Position numbers and translations under genes: made by a program
Notes under the pieces: model-generated
What the model was told of the DNA's origin: nothing
What the model saw: the letters and a program-made list of their open reading frames with translations, nothing else
Databases searched by the model: none
DNA from: Schistocephalus solidus
Lineage: Eukaryota > Platyhelminthes > Cestoda > Diphyllobothriidea > Diphyllobothriidae
NCBI GenBank assembly: GCA_017591395.1
Contig: WEDG01001344.1
Span: forward strand, 147,483-211,482
Direction: 5' to 3'
DNA length: 64,000 nucleotides
Part shown: piece by piece, positions 23,162 to 33,299 of the stretch
Layout: each line of letters begins with the position of its first letter
Position numbering within the stretch: the stretch's first letter is position 1

Positions 23162-23860
23162 TTGGATACTCGAACTACGCTAGATGTCATATTACTTAAT
23201 GCTAGATCTGTTTTAAATAAGATGGCGCAACTGAGAGCCATTGCTTTCGAGCTAATGCCCGATGTTTTATGTGTAACTGAATCTTGGACCCATCCCTTAA
23301 TTTCCGACTCTTTGCTTGTCAAAGACCAGTACGATCTCTACCGTCAAGACCGCATTAGTAAGCGTGGTGGTGGTTGTCTTCTCTATATTAAAGCTTCATT
23401 TAAGAACTTCCCGTTTGATCTAGATGTTACGTCATTCTCTGGTAATTACTGCTTCGCATCCATTATCCTGTCGTCCAGGCAAAAGGCGATTCTCGGATGT
23501 ATTTACAACCCGCCTAATTCATCATCCGATGATGATGCAAAACTTTGTGAAATTTTTAAATTGATTTCGAAGTCCAATTTTAACATTAAAATAATCGCTG
23601 GGGACTTTTAATTTTTCCTAAAATTTGACTGGAGTTCAAAACGTTTTGTCCACCCAGATTTCAGCCTTTCCTCGATACGATTGATTTTTCTAATTGGTCC
23701 CAGCTTGTCCGTTCTTCAACGAGAGAAAACCATATTTTAGACCTGATTTTCACAAACGACATTGCTCCCCTCTTCGTTGATTTTAAGCAGGGCCTCTTCA
23801 AAAGTGACCATACAATAATTCACTGTTGCCTTCCGATTGTTTCATCGAAAAAGGTTAGTG
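23162..23860 (+). pseudogene. Endonuclease domain of A1, frameshifted
   Basis: The frame 23162-23611 has the apurinic-type endonuclease motifs in order: LLNARSVLNK (Asn), VTESW (catalytic Glu), GGGCLLYI, GCIYNPPNSS and IAGDF. A frameshift near 23610 follows, and the rest continues in another frame with ENHILDLIFTND and KSDHTIIHC, the terminal S-D-H motif. The enzyme would nick target DNA for target-primed reverse transcription. All catalytic landmarks are present, but the frame is split. Confidence 0.85.
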
Positions 23861-23895
23861 CCGTTCGTACCTATCATGTTTTTGACCTCGCAGAT

Positions 23896-24465
23896 ATGAG
23901 CTTAATTAGTAACTTTTTTGACTCATTGGACTGGCAGAATCTCTCCTCCATGAACGACGCAGCAAGTCTTTGTGACTTCGTGTCAGTCGTTTCAAATAAC
24001 ATCCTGAAGCTTGTACCAACCAAAATAGTCAAGTCCTACGTCTCGGAATCCACCGTTCCTCACATTCTTTTGCCACGACTAAAGAAATTGAAGAAGCAGT
24101 TGAAAGATCAATATACTAGTTCGTTATCTGAACATCTAAGGATAGCAGAGATTTTTGAATTAGCCTCTAAGATTCGGCATGCACGGAACAGACAGAGGGA
24201 ATCATGCGCACTCAGCGAGCCAAACTCTGCAAAATCTGTTGCTCAACTGTTCCGCCGTCGATCCTCCTCCAAACGAGGTTATGAAATTCCTCCATTACTA
24301 AACGAAGACAAGAACTTCGTTCTCGAAGACTCTGACAAGGCAGAACTTTTTAGTGCGTTCTTTGCAAATCATCTTACGATGGAATCTGAACCGGTTCCGA
24401 CTTTTCAGGCATCCTCATTGAATGTTATCAGCACTATTGATATCTCCTTAGAACAAATTCGTTAG
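23896..24465 (+). pseudogene. Endonuclease-RT linker of A1
   Basis: A 189-codon frame, starting in FDLADMSLISNFFDSLDWQN context, contains the basic helical stretch RLKKLKKQLKDQY and ends ISLEQIR at a stop just before the RT N-terminus. It resembles the linker regions of the other elements in the window (for example 36692-37100) in position and composition. Confidence 0.65.
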
Positions 24466-25330
24466 CAAATAATTCGTCTAAAAAGTCGCACCTTTCGGGG
24501 ACTGACGGTATTCCAAACTCAGTTATTAAGAGAGTGCCGACTTCCCCGATTGCTTAGCCATATATTTTCAGTTTATCTTCTAAACGGATTCTTTCCTGAC
24601 TCATGGAAGACATCTATTATTCTTCCTGTCTTCAAGTCGGGATCTCGTTCGGACGTAAATAATTATCGAGGTGTTCACAAAGCTCTAGCAAAACTTCTTG
24701 GAAAAATTATTTTCAATCAAATTCTTGTTTTTTGCCTACAAAATAAGCTCTTAAGCGACTCGCAATATGGTTTCCTACCTAGGAGATCATGCGAAGTGTG
24801 TCACTTAGCTTTTCTTAACCTCGTCACTTCCCTTCATAATGAGCAGCAGTCAGTGGTTGTGATCTACTTTGACCTGAGCAAAGCCTTTGACAAGGTACCG
24901 CACAGACGTCTTCTGGTGAAACTGGAAGCCCTCGGCATCCGGCCTCCTCTCCTTGACTTCATTGGTTCCTACTTGTCTAACCGCAGCCAGAAGGTCTTAG
25001 TAGGTAATAGCTATTCGAGGCCTCAGCCGATCACGAGTGGCGTTTTTCAAGGCACGGTTCTAGGTCCCCTTGTCTTCATTCTGTACATAAACGAAATTTG
25101 AACTTTACTCACAAATTCACAAATTTTGTTATCGCTGACGGTCTCAAGTGCATTCATTCATTTTCTAAAGACACTGCTAATAGTTGCGTGGATAAAATCA
25201 ACACTGATCTACTTATGCTCTCACGTTAGAGCTGTAGTTGGCAGATGGAATTTTCTCCAGCCAAGAGCAGTTTCATGTGTTTTGGCCCCGCCAAGCTTCC
25301 TGGACCCCTAGTATTTCAAAACAGTGCACT
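24466..25330 (+). pseudogene. Reverse transcriptase palm/fingers of A1, inactive
   Basis: PDSWKTSIILPVFKSGSRSD and YGFLPRRSC are finger motifs. IYFDLSKAFDKVPHRRLL is motif A with the first catalytic Asp, and SGVFQGTVLGPL is motif B. Motif C, read in another frame after 25101, is FVIADGLKC instead of F-x-YADD-L-K, so the second active-site Asp is Gly. Copies A2 and A3 keep YADD. A stop follows in MLSR*SC. Confidence 0.9.
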
Positions 25331-25965
25331 TTTAGAACGACTAATCATAAAAGACTAAGGTCTAAGTTACACAAATAAGCTAGCATTATCGCCTCATGCA
25401 GATTGAATTTCTGCAAAGGCTGCACAGATATGTGGTTTTATATCACATAATTTCTTCCTTCCGGAAATAAAGTTAAACCTATACCGCATGTTTGTTCTTC
25501 CTAGCCTAGAATACTGCTGTCCCTCTTTGGGCTGATGAACGCCTCTGACCGCAGTTAGATTGAAAAAGTTCAGAGGGTTTTTACTCGAAGACTATTTTCT
25601 CTTCCTGGATCCAGTATCTCTTATACGGATAGATTCCAGTTAGCAAACATTAAATTTCTGTGTTTTAGAAGACTCGAAGCCGGTCTCTGCTTCCTGTTTC
25701 GCGTTAACTCTAGCCCAAATATCCCACGAAATAACGGTCTCACTCCGGGAAATCGACCCTATGCCACTCGTTATTCCTCCATGATCATTTCACCACCCCC
25801 TTAGCTCCACACTAACCGGTCTCAGTTTTTTTGCCTCCGAATATGCTTTTATATGGAATAATCTTCCACTGAAAATTAGGTTGTCGTCTACATTAGCTAT
25901 TTTCAAAATCAAAATTACGCAAACATTTAACTTCGGAAGATATAAAGTCCTTACTGTTTGTTTAC
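25331..25965 (+). pseudogene. C-terminal region of A1 RT, many breaks
   Basis: In shifting frames it matches A2 (39035-39565) and A3: tyrosine-rich YTNKLALSPHAD, KAAQICGF, MFVLPSLEYC, then a region with RRLEAGLCFLFRVNSS. This is the conserved thumb/C-terminal region of CR1/jockey-type polymerases. At least three frameshifts are visible. Confidence 0.7.
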
Positions 25966-26105
25966 TTCCCAAACTCGCAACTTTTGGATTTTGAAAAAGG
26001 TCCTCCTGGTATTTAAGGCAGCTCCCTTGATATTTTATTGGTCTCTAATTATATTTCCGTCATCCTCTGCAGAGTCAATCTTTGCATTCACTTTTTCTTC
26101 CCCTC

Positions 26106-26653
26106 ATTTTAAACTAGCATTGCCAACCCTTGACAACCTTGATACTTTCCTCTGAATTTGCAACCATGACGATAGTCTCCAGGTTTTGTTGATGATCGAG
26201 GCGGGTTCTGATGGTTTCGCCTCTTTTGTGATGGACTATGCAGTCAGCAAGGTCGCATCTCGATGATGATCTCGTGACCTCTACTGTCCCCTCTTCGTTT
26301 CGACCATGTTGTCTACGATGAGTTCGTCCTCTCACTTCCACTGGTGTTTATAAACAGTAGCTCTGACTGCTATATTATCTCTCCCTCGACAAGCAGCATT
26401 CCAAACCCTCATACGTTGTCAGCAACATCATAATACTATCCCATTGCATTTAGCTATTAATTATTTAGTGAAGCAGTTTTTTTCTCCTATTTTATTTAAA
26501 TTGGCAACTCGCCGAACTCCGCCTCCGATTTAACCCTAGGAGATTTTACTGCTTCTTTTCCAGTTCACCGTATAGGCCAAAGATTGTTGACTTTTGTTTT
26601 AAAATTGGCAAATCGTTTTGAATCGGATATGTTTACCATACTACTCATTTCTG
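26106..26653 (+). repeat. Palindrome left arm, 3' UTR of A1
   Basis: Starts TTTTAAACTAGCATTGCCAA and is matched in reverse at 27338 downward. The arm runs through CCAGGTTTTGTTGATGATCG and the U-rich hairpin at 26470-26555 to CTCATTTCTG at 26653. The arms are similar but clearly diverged (substitutions and small indels), so this is not a recent assembly mirror. It is the 3' untranslated region shared by A1 (plus) and B (minus), placed tail to tail. Confidence 0.85.
26470..26555 (+). promoter_or_regulatory. ENE-like U-rich hairpin, A1 3' UTR
   Basis: Outer stem GAAGCAGT/ACTGCTTC, then T7 on the 5' side, inner stem CTCCTA/TAGGAG, and ATTTT on the 3' side (decayed relative to other copies). The loop between is about 45 nt. 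The overall plan matches five other copies in the window; see the finding on this structure. Confidence 0.6.
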
Positions 26654-26781
26654 TTGTTCATCTGGATGCTCACATAGTGCAGCAATTATCCACTTTGTAT
26701 TTATTTAAACAACGGTACTTAGTTTGTAATGATGGGGCCCTCTGTGCCTTATACATACAATTTATTTATTTATATGAACAG
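26654..26781 (-). repeat. Repeat R2, copy 2, in palindrome loop
   Basis: Reverse complement of 20335-20448: AATAAATAAATTGTATG, AGGGCCCCATCATTACAAAC and CACTATGTGAGCATCCA. It separates the two 3' UTR arms. Confidence 0.6.
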
Positions 26782-27338
26782 CAGAAATGAGTAGTATGGT
26801 AAACATATCCGATTCAAAAGGATTTGCCATTTTTAAAACAAAAGTCAACAATCTTTGGCCTATACGGTGCACTGGAAAAGAAGCAGTAAAAAAAACTCCT
26901 AGGGTTAAATCGGAGGCGGAGTTCGGCGAACTGCCAATTTAAAAAAAAATTAGGAGAAAAAATCGCTTCACTAAAATATTAATAGCTAAATGAAATGGGA
27001 TAGTATTATAATGTTGCTGACAACTTATGAGTGTGCGGAACGCTCCTTGTCGGGTGAGAGATAACATAGCAGTCAGAGCTACTGTTTATAAACACAAGTA
27101 AAGGTGAGAGAGGACGAACTCATCGTAGACAACATGGTCGAAACGAAGAGGGGACAGTAGAGGTCACGAGATCATCATCGAGATGTGACCTTTGCTGACT
27201 GCATAGTCCATCACCAAAGAGGCGAAACCATCAGAATCCGCCTCGATCATCAACAGAACCTGGAGACTATCGTCAGGGTAGCAAATTCAGAGGAAATTAT
27301 CAAGGTTGTCCAGACTTGGCAATGCTAGTTTAAAATAT
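26782..27338 (-). repeat. Palindrome right arm, 3' UTR of B
   Basis: Mirror of 26106-26653. On the minus strand, B's coding frame ends ...DGNILN and its stop codon falls within the shared TTTTAAACTAG, so this 3' UTR follows B's gene naturally. Confidence 0.85.
26880..26969 (-). promoter_or_regulatory. ENE-like U-rich hairpin, B 3' UTR
   Basis: Read on the minus strand: GAAGC, T6, inner stem CTCCTA/TAGGAG, T8, ACTGCTTC. It keeps both T tracts, unlike its mirror partner in A1. Confidence 0.65.
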
Positions 27339-27714
27339 TTCCATCAAGTAAAAATTCATCAAGTCTTCTTTTAAATATTTTAACGTTTTCAGCCTGAACA
27401 ACTGAAGTTGGCAGTTTGTTCCATTCTTCAATCATCCGTTGGGGAAAAGAAGTTGCCCCAAACTTTAAGTTTGGCGTGGTTCTCTTCATTTTGTATTGGT
27501 GACCTCGTAAATTTGTCATGTCTGCCCAATTAACAAAATCGGCCATCTGAAGTGCACAAGCAACTCCTGTGACAAGTGTCAAGGCTAAGACCATATCCCC
27601 TCTGTATTGCCTATAAGAGAGAGGAAACATTTTAACTCTTTCTAGTCGGCCCTCATATGGTAGGCATTCCAATCGGCCGACCAGTTTCGTCAACCTCCGT
27701 TGAACTTTCTCCAA
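27325..27714 (-). pseudogene. RT C-terminal region of B
   Basis: A 129-codon frame with the conserved C-terminal signature of CR1-like polymerases: EKVQRRLTKLV, LPYEGRLERVKMFPLSYRQY, RGDMVLAL, NLRGHQYKMK, FPQRMIEEWNKLP, and FKRRLDEFL before the stop. Its stop codon opens the 3' UTR shared with A1. It is separated from the RT palm frame by a frameshift or stop near 27720-27800. Confidence 0.85.
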
Positions 27715-27807
27715 AAGAACGTAGTCATGTTTCGTCCAGGGGTGTCACGCCTGAACGCAATATTCCAACACCGGTCCGATAAATGTTCCAAACACGTGCT
27801 CAAAAAG

Positions 27808-28443
27808 CTATCCGTCAAAATTAATGAAGGATCTCCTGATTGCGCCTAAGATACACATGACTTTCTTTGCTATATTCGCACAGTGCAAACGATGATTTGG
27901 GAGTGGTGTTATCCCTATACCGATGTCCATTAGAATATTCACCTCCTGGGGTTGGCGACCACTGAGGAAGTACTGATATTCAAACCTCATTATCCTTCTG
28001 GAACAAGACCGCAGTCGGAGTATTTGGCATTTGTTACAATTAAGGTCCAGCAGCTTCTCATCACACCATGTTTGCAAGCGATCTAAGTTTTGTTGTAATT
28101 TCCGCGCATCCACTGGTTTTTCAATCGAGTACCATAACCTCAGATCGTCAGCGAACATTACCTTCTCACATGTCAGACAATCAAGGCAGTCATTCACGTA
28201 TATCAGAAACAAAATGGGACCCAGATTGCTCCCCTGTGGAACTCCACTGTTAACGGTTTCCCAGTAATACTTTGCGTCTCCAATGCAAACACATTGGCAC
28301 CTGCCTGTGAGAAAGTTGGCCAACCATTTGAGAAGGTTGCCAGTCACACCCATTTGACGCAGCTTAAAGTTCAGACATCTGTGTTGAACCCTGTCAAAGG
28401 CTTTGCTAAAGTCAATGTAGACCGAATCGACTGACAAACCCAT
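27808..28443 (-). pseudogene. Reverse transcriptase palm of B
   Basis: A 211-codon frame with motif A (YIDFSKAFDRVQHR), motif B (SGVPQGSNLGPILF) and motif C (VMFADDLRLW), all catalytic Asp residues present. It continues into KCQILRLRSCSRR and HCANIAKKVMCILGAIRRSF. This is the best-preserved RT core of the window, but the flanking fingers are frameshifted. Confidence 0.9.
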
Positions 28444-28800
28444 TTCTAATGATTTGTATCCAACTTTCTATGGATGAGAGTGCAGGTTTGTGAGGCAGGA
28501 TCGACCACTTCGAAATCCATGTTGATATGAACTTAGCAAGTTATTCTCTTAAAGACGCCTCATCAGTTCCGTTTTGATTATCTTCTCCATAATTTTGCAA
28601 CAGATACTTGTGAGGCTGACTGGTCAGAAACTGTTTGGTGATATTCTCTCTCCTCCTTTATAGATGGGAGGTATGTTGGCATTCTACCACTCGGTTGGCA
28701 GAGCCCCCACCTCCATAGAACTTTCAAATATCTTGGAGAGCGGAGAGGCCAGCTGGTCGGTGAGTTCATTGAGTATTCTTACACGGACATAAAGAAATTA
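28444..28800 (-). pseudogene. RT fingers of B, frameshifted
   Basis: Matches 48890-49140 of the D copy at the DNA level (TCACCAAACAGTTTCTGACC, CAGCCTCACAAGTATCTGTT), including the stretch after ACGGAACTGATGAGGCG that D lost at its chimeric junction. The frame is broken several times. Confidence 0.7.
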
Positions 28801-29121
28801 GATAAGAGGCTTGTCTTATCAGATTATCGGTTATTGTATTTCCCTGATTGTCCTTAAGACAAGGAATGCAGTCGTGATTTCGTTTTGCCTTATTAACGTA
28901 AACAAAAACCTTTTTGAATTTCTTGGTATGTCTTTGACTATTTCTGACTCAAAGGCTGATCTTTCTTTTCTCAGAAGATTCCGACACCGATTTCGCTGTT
29001 TCTTTAAAGCGGAAAAATGTTCGGGTTGTTAATATCTGGCATATGTTCTCCACAGTCTTCTTTTCTTCTTGAGATTCCTTTTTATTTCCGTGGTCACCCA
29101 CTCGGGTCGGGAGACGCACGA
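28801..29121 (-). pseudogene. Linker of B, frameshifted
   Basis: Aligns with 48421-48760 of the D copy (for example GTCTTAAGGACAATCAGGGA on the minus strand). No single frame is open. Confidence 0.6.
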
Positions 29122-29690
29122 TCACCTTTTAAGTGGACAGAATTTCTCTACCAACTGCTGAATTAAGTTACTAATGAAGAACCAGGTAGCGTTTGGGTCA
29201 GGTTCATGTGCAGGGCTCCAGTCTATCCCATTCAGTAATTCTTTCATTTTGGGATAATCCCCTTTCCATACATTTCTCTGCCTGACTGCACGACGTTTGG
29301 GTACAGAAAAATGACTGTACTCCCAAGCAAGAACACAATGATCACTTCGTCCAAGCGGCACGTAAGAACTTAATGCAAGGATGCAATTGTCGTTTTTACT
29401 TATGATTAGATCCAAATAGCTTGAATGCTGCCCAATTTCGGAACCGCGTCTCCATTGTGAAATGATCGGTAAGAAACTTGTCATTTACCAACTGAAGTAA
29501 TTTCTGTTTGAATAAATTTTCCGATCGCGAGCAGTACATTGACACTCAATCGATAACGGGAGCGTTGAAATCTCCAAGGATTAATAAGTGTTTGCTACGG
29601 TATATTTGCTTACCTCGGTGATGAGTGCTTCGCCCATGTCCGTTCGCTGTCCTGGGGGTCGATATACCACGGCAATACCACGGAATTTCA
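29122..29690 (-). pseudogene. Endonuclease C-terminal part and linker of B
   Basis: The frame 29122-29484 holds LDLIISKNDNCILALSSYVP, then the terminal GRSDHCVLAWEYSH motif and NGIDWSPAHEPDPNATW. Upstream, in another frame, are ILGDFNAP and YRPPG. At the position where D has a stop codon (48216) this copy has Trp. Confidence 0.8.
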
Positions 29691-29962
29691 AGTCCCTCGA
29701 GCCTTCGAGTTTTTAGTCTCTACTTCAGTGTAGTAGACATGGTGCTGGGAAATTATGAAAGAATTGTCCATATATTTCCCTCAGTTTGTAAATTTTTACT
29801 TGGACGTAAGGATTTTGAGGCTTGAAAAAAATCAAAAATTATACTACTGAAGATTCTTCCCTGCCCCAGGATTGATCTCAACTGGAATTGCTAGCCTCGG
29901 TCTTTGCTGATTTGTATATTGTATATTTTGAAGGGTTACAGGCATTGCCCTTGATGACCTTA

Positions 29963-30457
29963 TTAATATAAAACTATCATTCCATGTGTACAGTCAATAT
30001 AAAAATGGTGTTCATTTAAAAATGTTTGAGTCAAAGCATAACATAACTTCAAATGCGTGTTCAGAGCTTTAGGCGAAACATTGTGGAAAAAAGTAGAAAC
30101 CGAAAGATTTAAAAAATCTGGTTTTAAGTAATCATGTTGCGAGAGTCGTCTTTTGTCAAATATTAGGTCATCAAGCCTTCTTTTAAAATGAGAAATGCTG
30201 TCAGAGGTAACCGTCTCACTTGGTAACGAGTTCCAAGCTCGTACCACTCGTTGGCAGAAAAAAATCTTTCTGAGGTTCAATCGCGTGCGTTCGCTATTGA
30301 CCTTGTAAGGATGACCACGCAGATGAGTTGTGCAGGCAAACTCGAAAAAATCCTCCGATCTCAGGGAGGAATCATGGCCCCGGATAATCCGGAATGTCCA
30401 GAGCAGGCTACACCTTAAATGCCTGTAAGAAAGAGGAAATAAGTCAAGCTTTTTCAA
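29963..30457 (-). pseudogene. RT C-terminal region of C
   Basis: A 164-codon frame: KKLDLFPLSYRHLRCSLLWT, FRIIRG, THLRGHPYKVNSERTRLNLR, CQRVVRAWNSLPSETVTSDS and HFKRRLDDLIFDK. After that the frame is open by chance to 29963. The match to B's and H's C-terminal regions is clear. Confidence 0.8.
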
Positions 30458-30469
30458 TCTGTCTTGGTA

Positions 30470-30981
30470 CGGTAAAGTCTAAAAACCATCGACCATCTTC
30501 GTTGCTCTCCGTTGCACCTGTTCGAGGAGGTCAACATCTTTCTTCCTCCACGGTATCCAGGCTGGTATTCCATTATCTAAATGTGGCCACATGAAGACGC
30601 CAAAATCGTTTCCAATGAGATCAGGGAGGAATATTTTAAACGCACGTCTGACCCAATGCAGTGTACATATTGCCTTCTGTACTGCTTTCTTACAGTGTTC
30701 TGAGGGCATCCAATTTTCAGTTGTCCACATGCCCCGATCTGTTTTAGAGATACCTTTCGACCGGCGCTTATGTGTAGGATCACACACTTGGATACATTAA
30801 ACTTGAGCAGCCACCTAGCCGACCAGGTACTTAGTTTGCCGATATTTGAATGAAGCCCTTTTGCGTCATCAGTGCAGCTGACTTTAGTCCATATTTTTAT
30901 GTCATCTGCGAACATGACACCTTCACAATCTAGGTCATTTAGACAGTCTTTAACGTAGATTAAGAAGAGTAGGGGGCCCAA
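30470..30981 (-). pseudogene. RT palm (motif C) of C
   Basis: The frame 30577-30981 begins in motif B (GPLLFLIYVKDCLN) and has GVMFADDIKIW with both Asp residues, then WLLKFNVSKCVILH. A second frame, 30479-30787, carries the following part (HCKKAVQKAICTLHWVRRAF, then WIPWRKKDVDLLEQVQRRAT), so one frameshift lies near 30750. Confidence 0.85.
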
Positions 30982-31491
30982 AACAGAACCCTGTGAAACA
31001 CCACTCTCTATTTTTGCCCATTCGGAGCTAGAAATACCAACAAAAACTCTTTGTACTCTGAAAGACAGGAAACTCTTGATCCAATTGAGTTTTCCATGAA
31101 TTCCGACGTTTTAAATCTTCTGTAAAAGAAAGCCGTGTGGTACACTATCAAAGGCCTTCTTGAAGTCACAAAACTCAACATCTACTGCATGAACTTTATC
31201 TGCTGCCTTTGTCCATTTCTTGTGCGACTGAAGGGCACTCGTGAGATAGGAGCGTCCTGGACGGAAGCCATGCTGGACATCACATAGGATTTGGTTGTTT
31301 TCCAGATAGCGCATTAAGTGCCTCTTGATAATACGCTGCATTATTTTACACGCTATGCAAGTTAAACTGACAGGGTGGTTATTTTCACAGTCCAGTCGTG
31401 AACCTCTTTTATAGATCGGGGCGATGAATGCACACTTCCATTCTTCCGGGAGTTTGTTTTCTTCAAAGGAATTTTGAAATACGATAGACAA
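30982..31491 (-). pseudogene. RT fingers and motif A of C
   Basis: PEEWKCAFIAPIYKRGSRLD, LTCIACKIMQRIIKRHLMRY, HGFRPGRSYLTSALQ and motif A CDFKKAFDSVPHGFLL in the frame 31111-31491. After a frameshift near 31110, the motif B sequence SGVSQGSVLGPLLF precedes 30981. Confidence 0.85.
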
Positions 31492-31494
31492 TGG

Positions 31495-32011
31495 TTAACA
31501 CAGTTCATCAGCAAGTTCTCTAAGTGCTAATGCAGGAATTCTATCCGGCCCAGGTGACTTGGCAGGCTTTATACGAAGTAATTCGATTCTAACTATGGTC
31601 GGTGAAAAGTCTAGGTCTAGGTCCTCTGTTGTGGATGAGGAGGAGGTGGATGAGAAAGGAAAATGAGGGGTAAACATTGGTTGACAAACTGGTGGAATAG
31701 CAGCAAAATTATAAGGCTCTCGGGTAAAGACGGTCTGAAAGAATTTTGAAAGAAGGGATGCTTTAACCTGATCGTCGGTCTACAGTTTTGCGTCTGCAGA
31801 CCTAAGGGCAGGAATCATTTCCCGAATTCTCTTTGTACTCCGTATGTAGCCATATGGCATTTTGGGGTGTTCCAACGATTTTTTTCAGAATGTTTATTTT
31901 GAACTTCCTCCGCAGCTTATAAGCCTCACATTTACAAATGTTGCGTTGCTGCTTATATTCCCGTAAGTGAACATCGGAACCGGTTTGTCTGTAACGCTTC
32001 CAGAAACTCAC
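31495..32011 (-). pseudogene. Linker and first finger motif of C
   Basis: The frame 31495-31677 has a Ser/Thr run (STSSSSTTEDLD) and AKSPGPDRIPALALRELAD, the conserved finger motif. The frame 31802-32011 is basic (WKRYRQTGSDVHLREYKQQR, AYKLRRKFK) like the post-endonuclease linker of D at 48470-48600. Confidence 0.7.
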
Positions 32012-32226
32012 GCTGGCTGTGTGCTCCCTGCATCTGCTTTCAATCGCGGAAGGGGCTCAAACCAAAGGCTGAGTCCTTATATTTTCATATTTTTATTGTT
32101 GAATATCCAAACTGGCTCTCTGTCAATTTTTTTGGCAATTCTAACATGTAAAACTCAAGTTCCTTAATTTTATAGTCACAAAAAATTGGTCCACGACCTT
32201 GTTTTGAATCTGCACCACAAAATTGC

Positions 32227-33290
32227 TTGGGAACGTCTATCGGCGCCTCTACCTACTCGGCCATATTGGTAGGGGATCTTGTTAAGCAAGTGAATGGACA
32301 AGCAGAAAACAATTGTGACTATCGTTATTCTGCTATTTGTTCACCTCCCGCTAAACGGGCTAAAAGTCTAGTAAGCTTAACTAATGTAGCTTACGAAGAC
32401 GAAACTTGTATGGGGTGTTTTGACCTCCAGCAGAAATTCCCAGGGATGCAGCAGGAACTAAGCAATCTAAGACAATAAATAGATAACTTAAAAAAATCTA
32501 TATCTTTTCCAACTTTTAAAAAAGGTCCTGTTCGTAATAAACCTACCACAAATCAAAATTCGTATTCATATAAAGCTTCTTCAAGCTTACATACAAGTCA
32601 CATTAAACATATCACTATTGCTGAACCCGGTAAACCAGAGGAATCTTCGCTGCTTTCAAAGAGAGCCCCATATAGTCCTGGCTCCACTCCACCAGTACTA
32701 AGTTCGGGAAGCATCAGCATTAATCTGGCTTTACCGCCCATCGCTACATCGCTGATAGACGTTGCACCAACATGCGATGTTGAAGAGGTTTGCGAGTTTG
32801 TAAAGCCAAAGAGGAAAAGGTCTAAGAATAACAAATCTGGCAGGGATTTGGCTCCAGCCTGCCCAACACCAGGCTCATCTGGACCTATTGAGCCAAGTGA
32901 ATTGGTAACCAGTACTCACTCAGCTGAAAGATCTGAGTTACAAACGGGCCCTCGATTGAGTCGAAAATATACTGTAGTCATTAAAGGGGTCCCGGAGTCA
33001 ACTTCAATTATTCAAAAGGAGCGAGTAAACATGACTTGGATCTCCTTCAATTGTATGCAAAAACGATGCTAACGGACGGCGAGTCCATCCACATTCTCAA
33101 GGCATACAGAATATGGAAGGCTCGGTCAGCACCCGAAGCGAATCCTCGACCAAGGCCTCTTTAAATTATCTTGGAAAACGAAGCACAGGCACAGCTCCTG
33201 CTACAACGAAAAGTAACGGTACCTGGCCTGCACTCTGAAGTTTATTTTTCCAACCGGAATACGGACTAAAAAAGCGAATAAAAATGAGAC
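32227..33290 (+). pseudogene. G-type ORF1 in A2
   Basis: The frame 32227-32478 has SPPAKRAKSLVSLTNVAYED and the coiled-coil start FPGMQQELSNLRQ. After breaks, 32848-33070 has RKYTVVIKGVPESTSIIQKE, the ORF1 RNA-binding motif also seen at 41443-40163 and 21026-21535. Homology to G continues in broken frames to about 33290. Confidence 0.75.
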
Positions 33291-33299
33291 AGTTACTAA

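Larger units (their letters stand above)
21881..26105 (+). mobile_element. Non-LTR retrotransposon, family A, copy A1
   Basis: The order is ORF1-like RNA-binding region, proline/serine-rich linker, apurinic-type endonuclease, linker, RT and C-terminal region, all on the plus strand. This is the layout of CR1/jockey-group LINEs. Frameshifts near 23610, 24465 and 25100, stops, and a changed RT active site (IADG where related copies have YADD) make it inactive. The 3' part from 26106 is shared in inverted orientation with element B. Its 5' region is interrupted by the G-family fragment. Confidence 0.85.
27325..29690 (-). mobile_element. Non-LTR retrotransposon, family B/D, copy B
   Basis: A 5'-truncated copy on the minus strand. 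From 29690 it has the end of the endonuclease, then linker, RT with FADD, C-terminal region, and 3' UTR in the palindrome arm. It begins where the D copy has YRPPGQ (GTATATCGACCCCCAGGACA). Nucleotide similarity to 47860-49140 is high and continuous, so B and D are one family. B has several frameshifts, for example between 28444 and 28790. Confidence 0.85.
29963..32011 (-). mobile_element. Non-LTR retrotransposon, family C
   Basis: Minus-strand element made of frames at 31802-32011, 31495-31677, 31111-31491, 30577-30981 and 29963-30457. Together they hold a basic linker, SPGPDRIP finger motif, RT motifs A, B and C, and C-terminal region. The endonuclease is absent, so the copy is 5'-truncated near 32.0 kb or its 5' end is unrecognisable. 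It is related to B/D but clearly distinct in sequence. Confidence 0.8.

Noticed and set aside
32598..32834. Minus-strand frame of 78 codons within A2
   Set aside because: It is antisense to the G-type ORF1 region, whose plus-strand homologues are conserved at two other loci.
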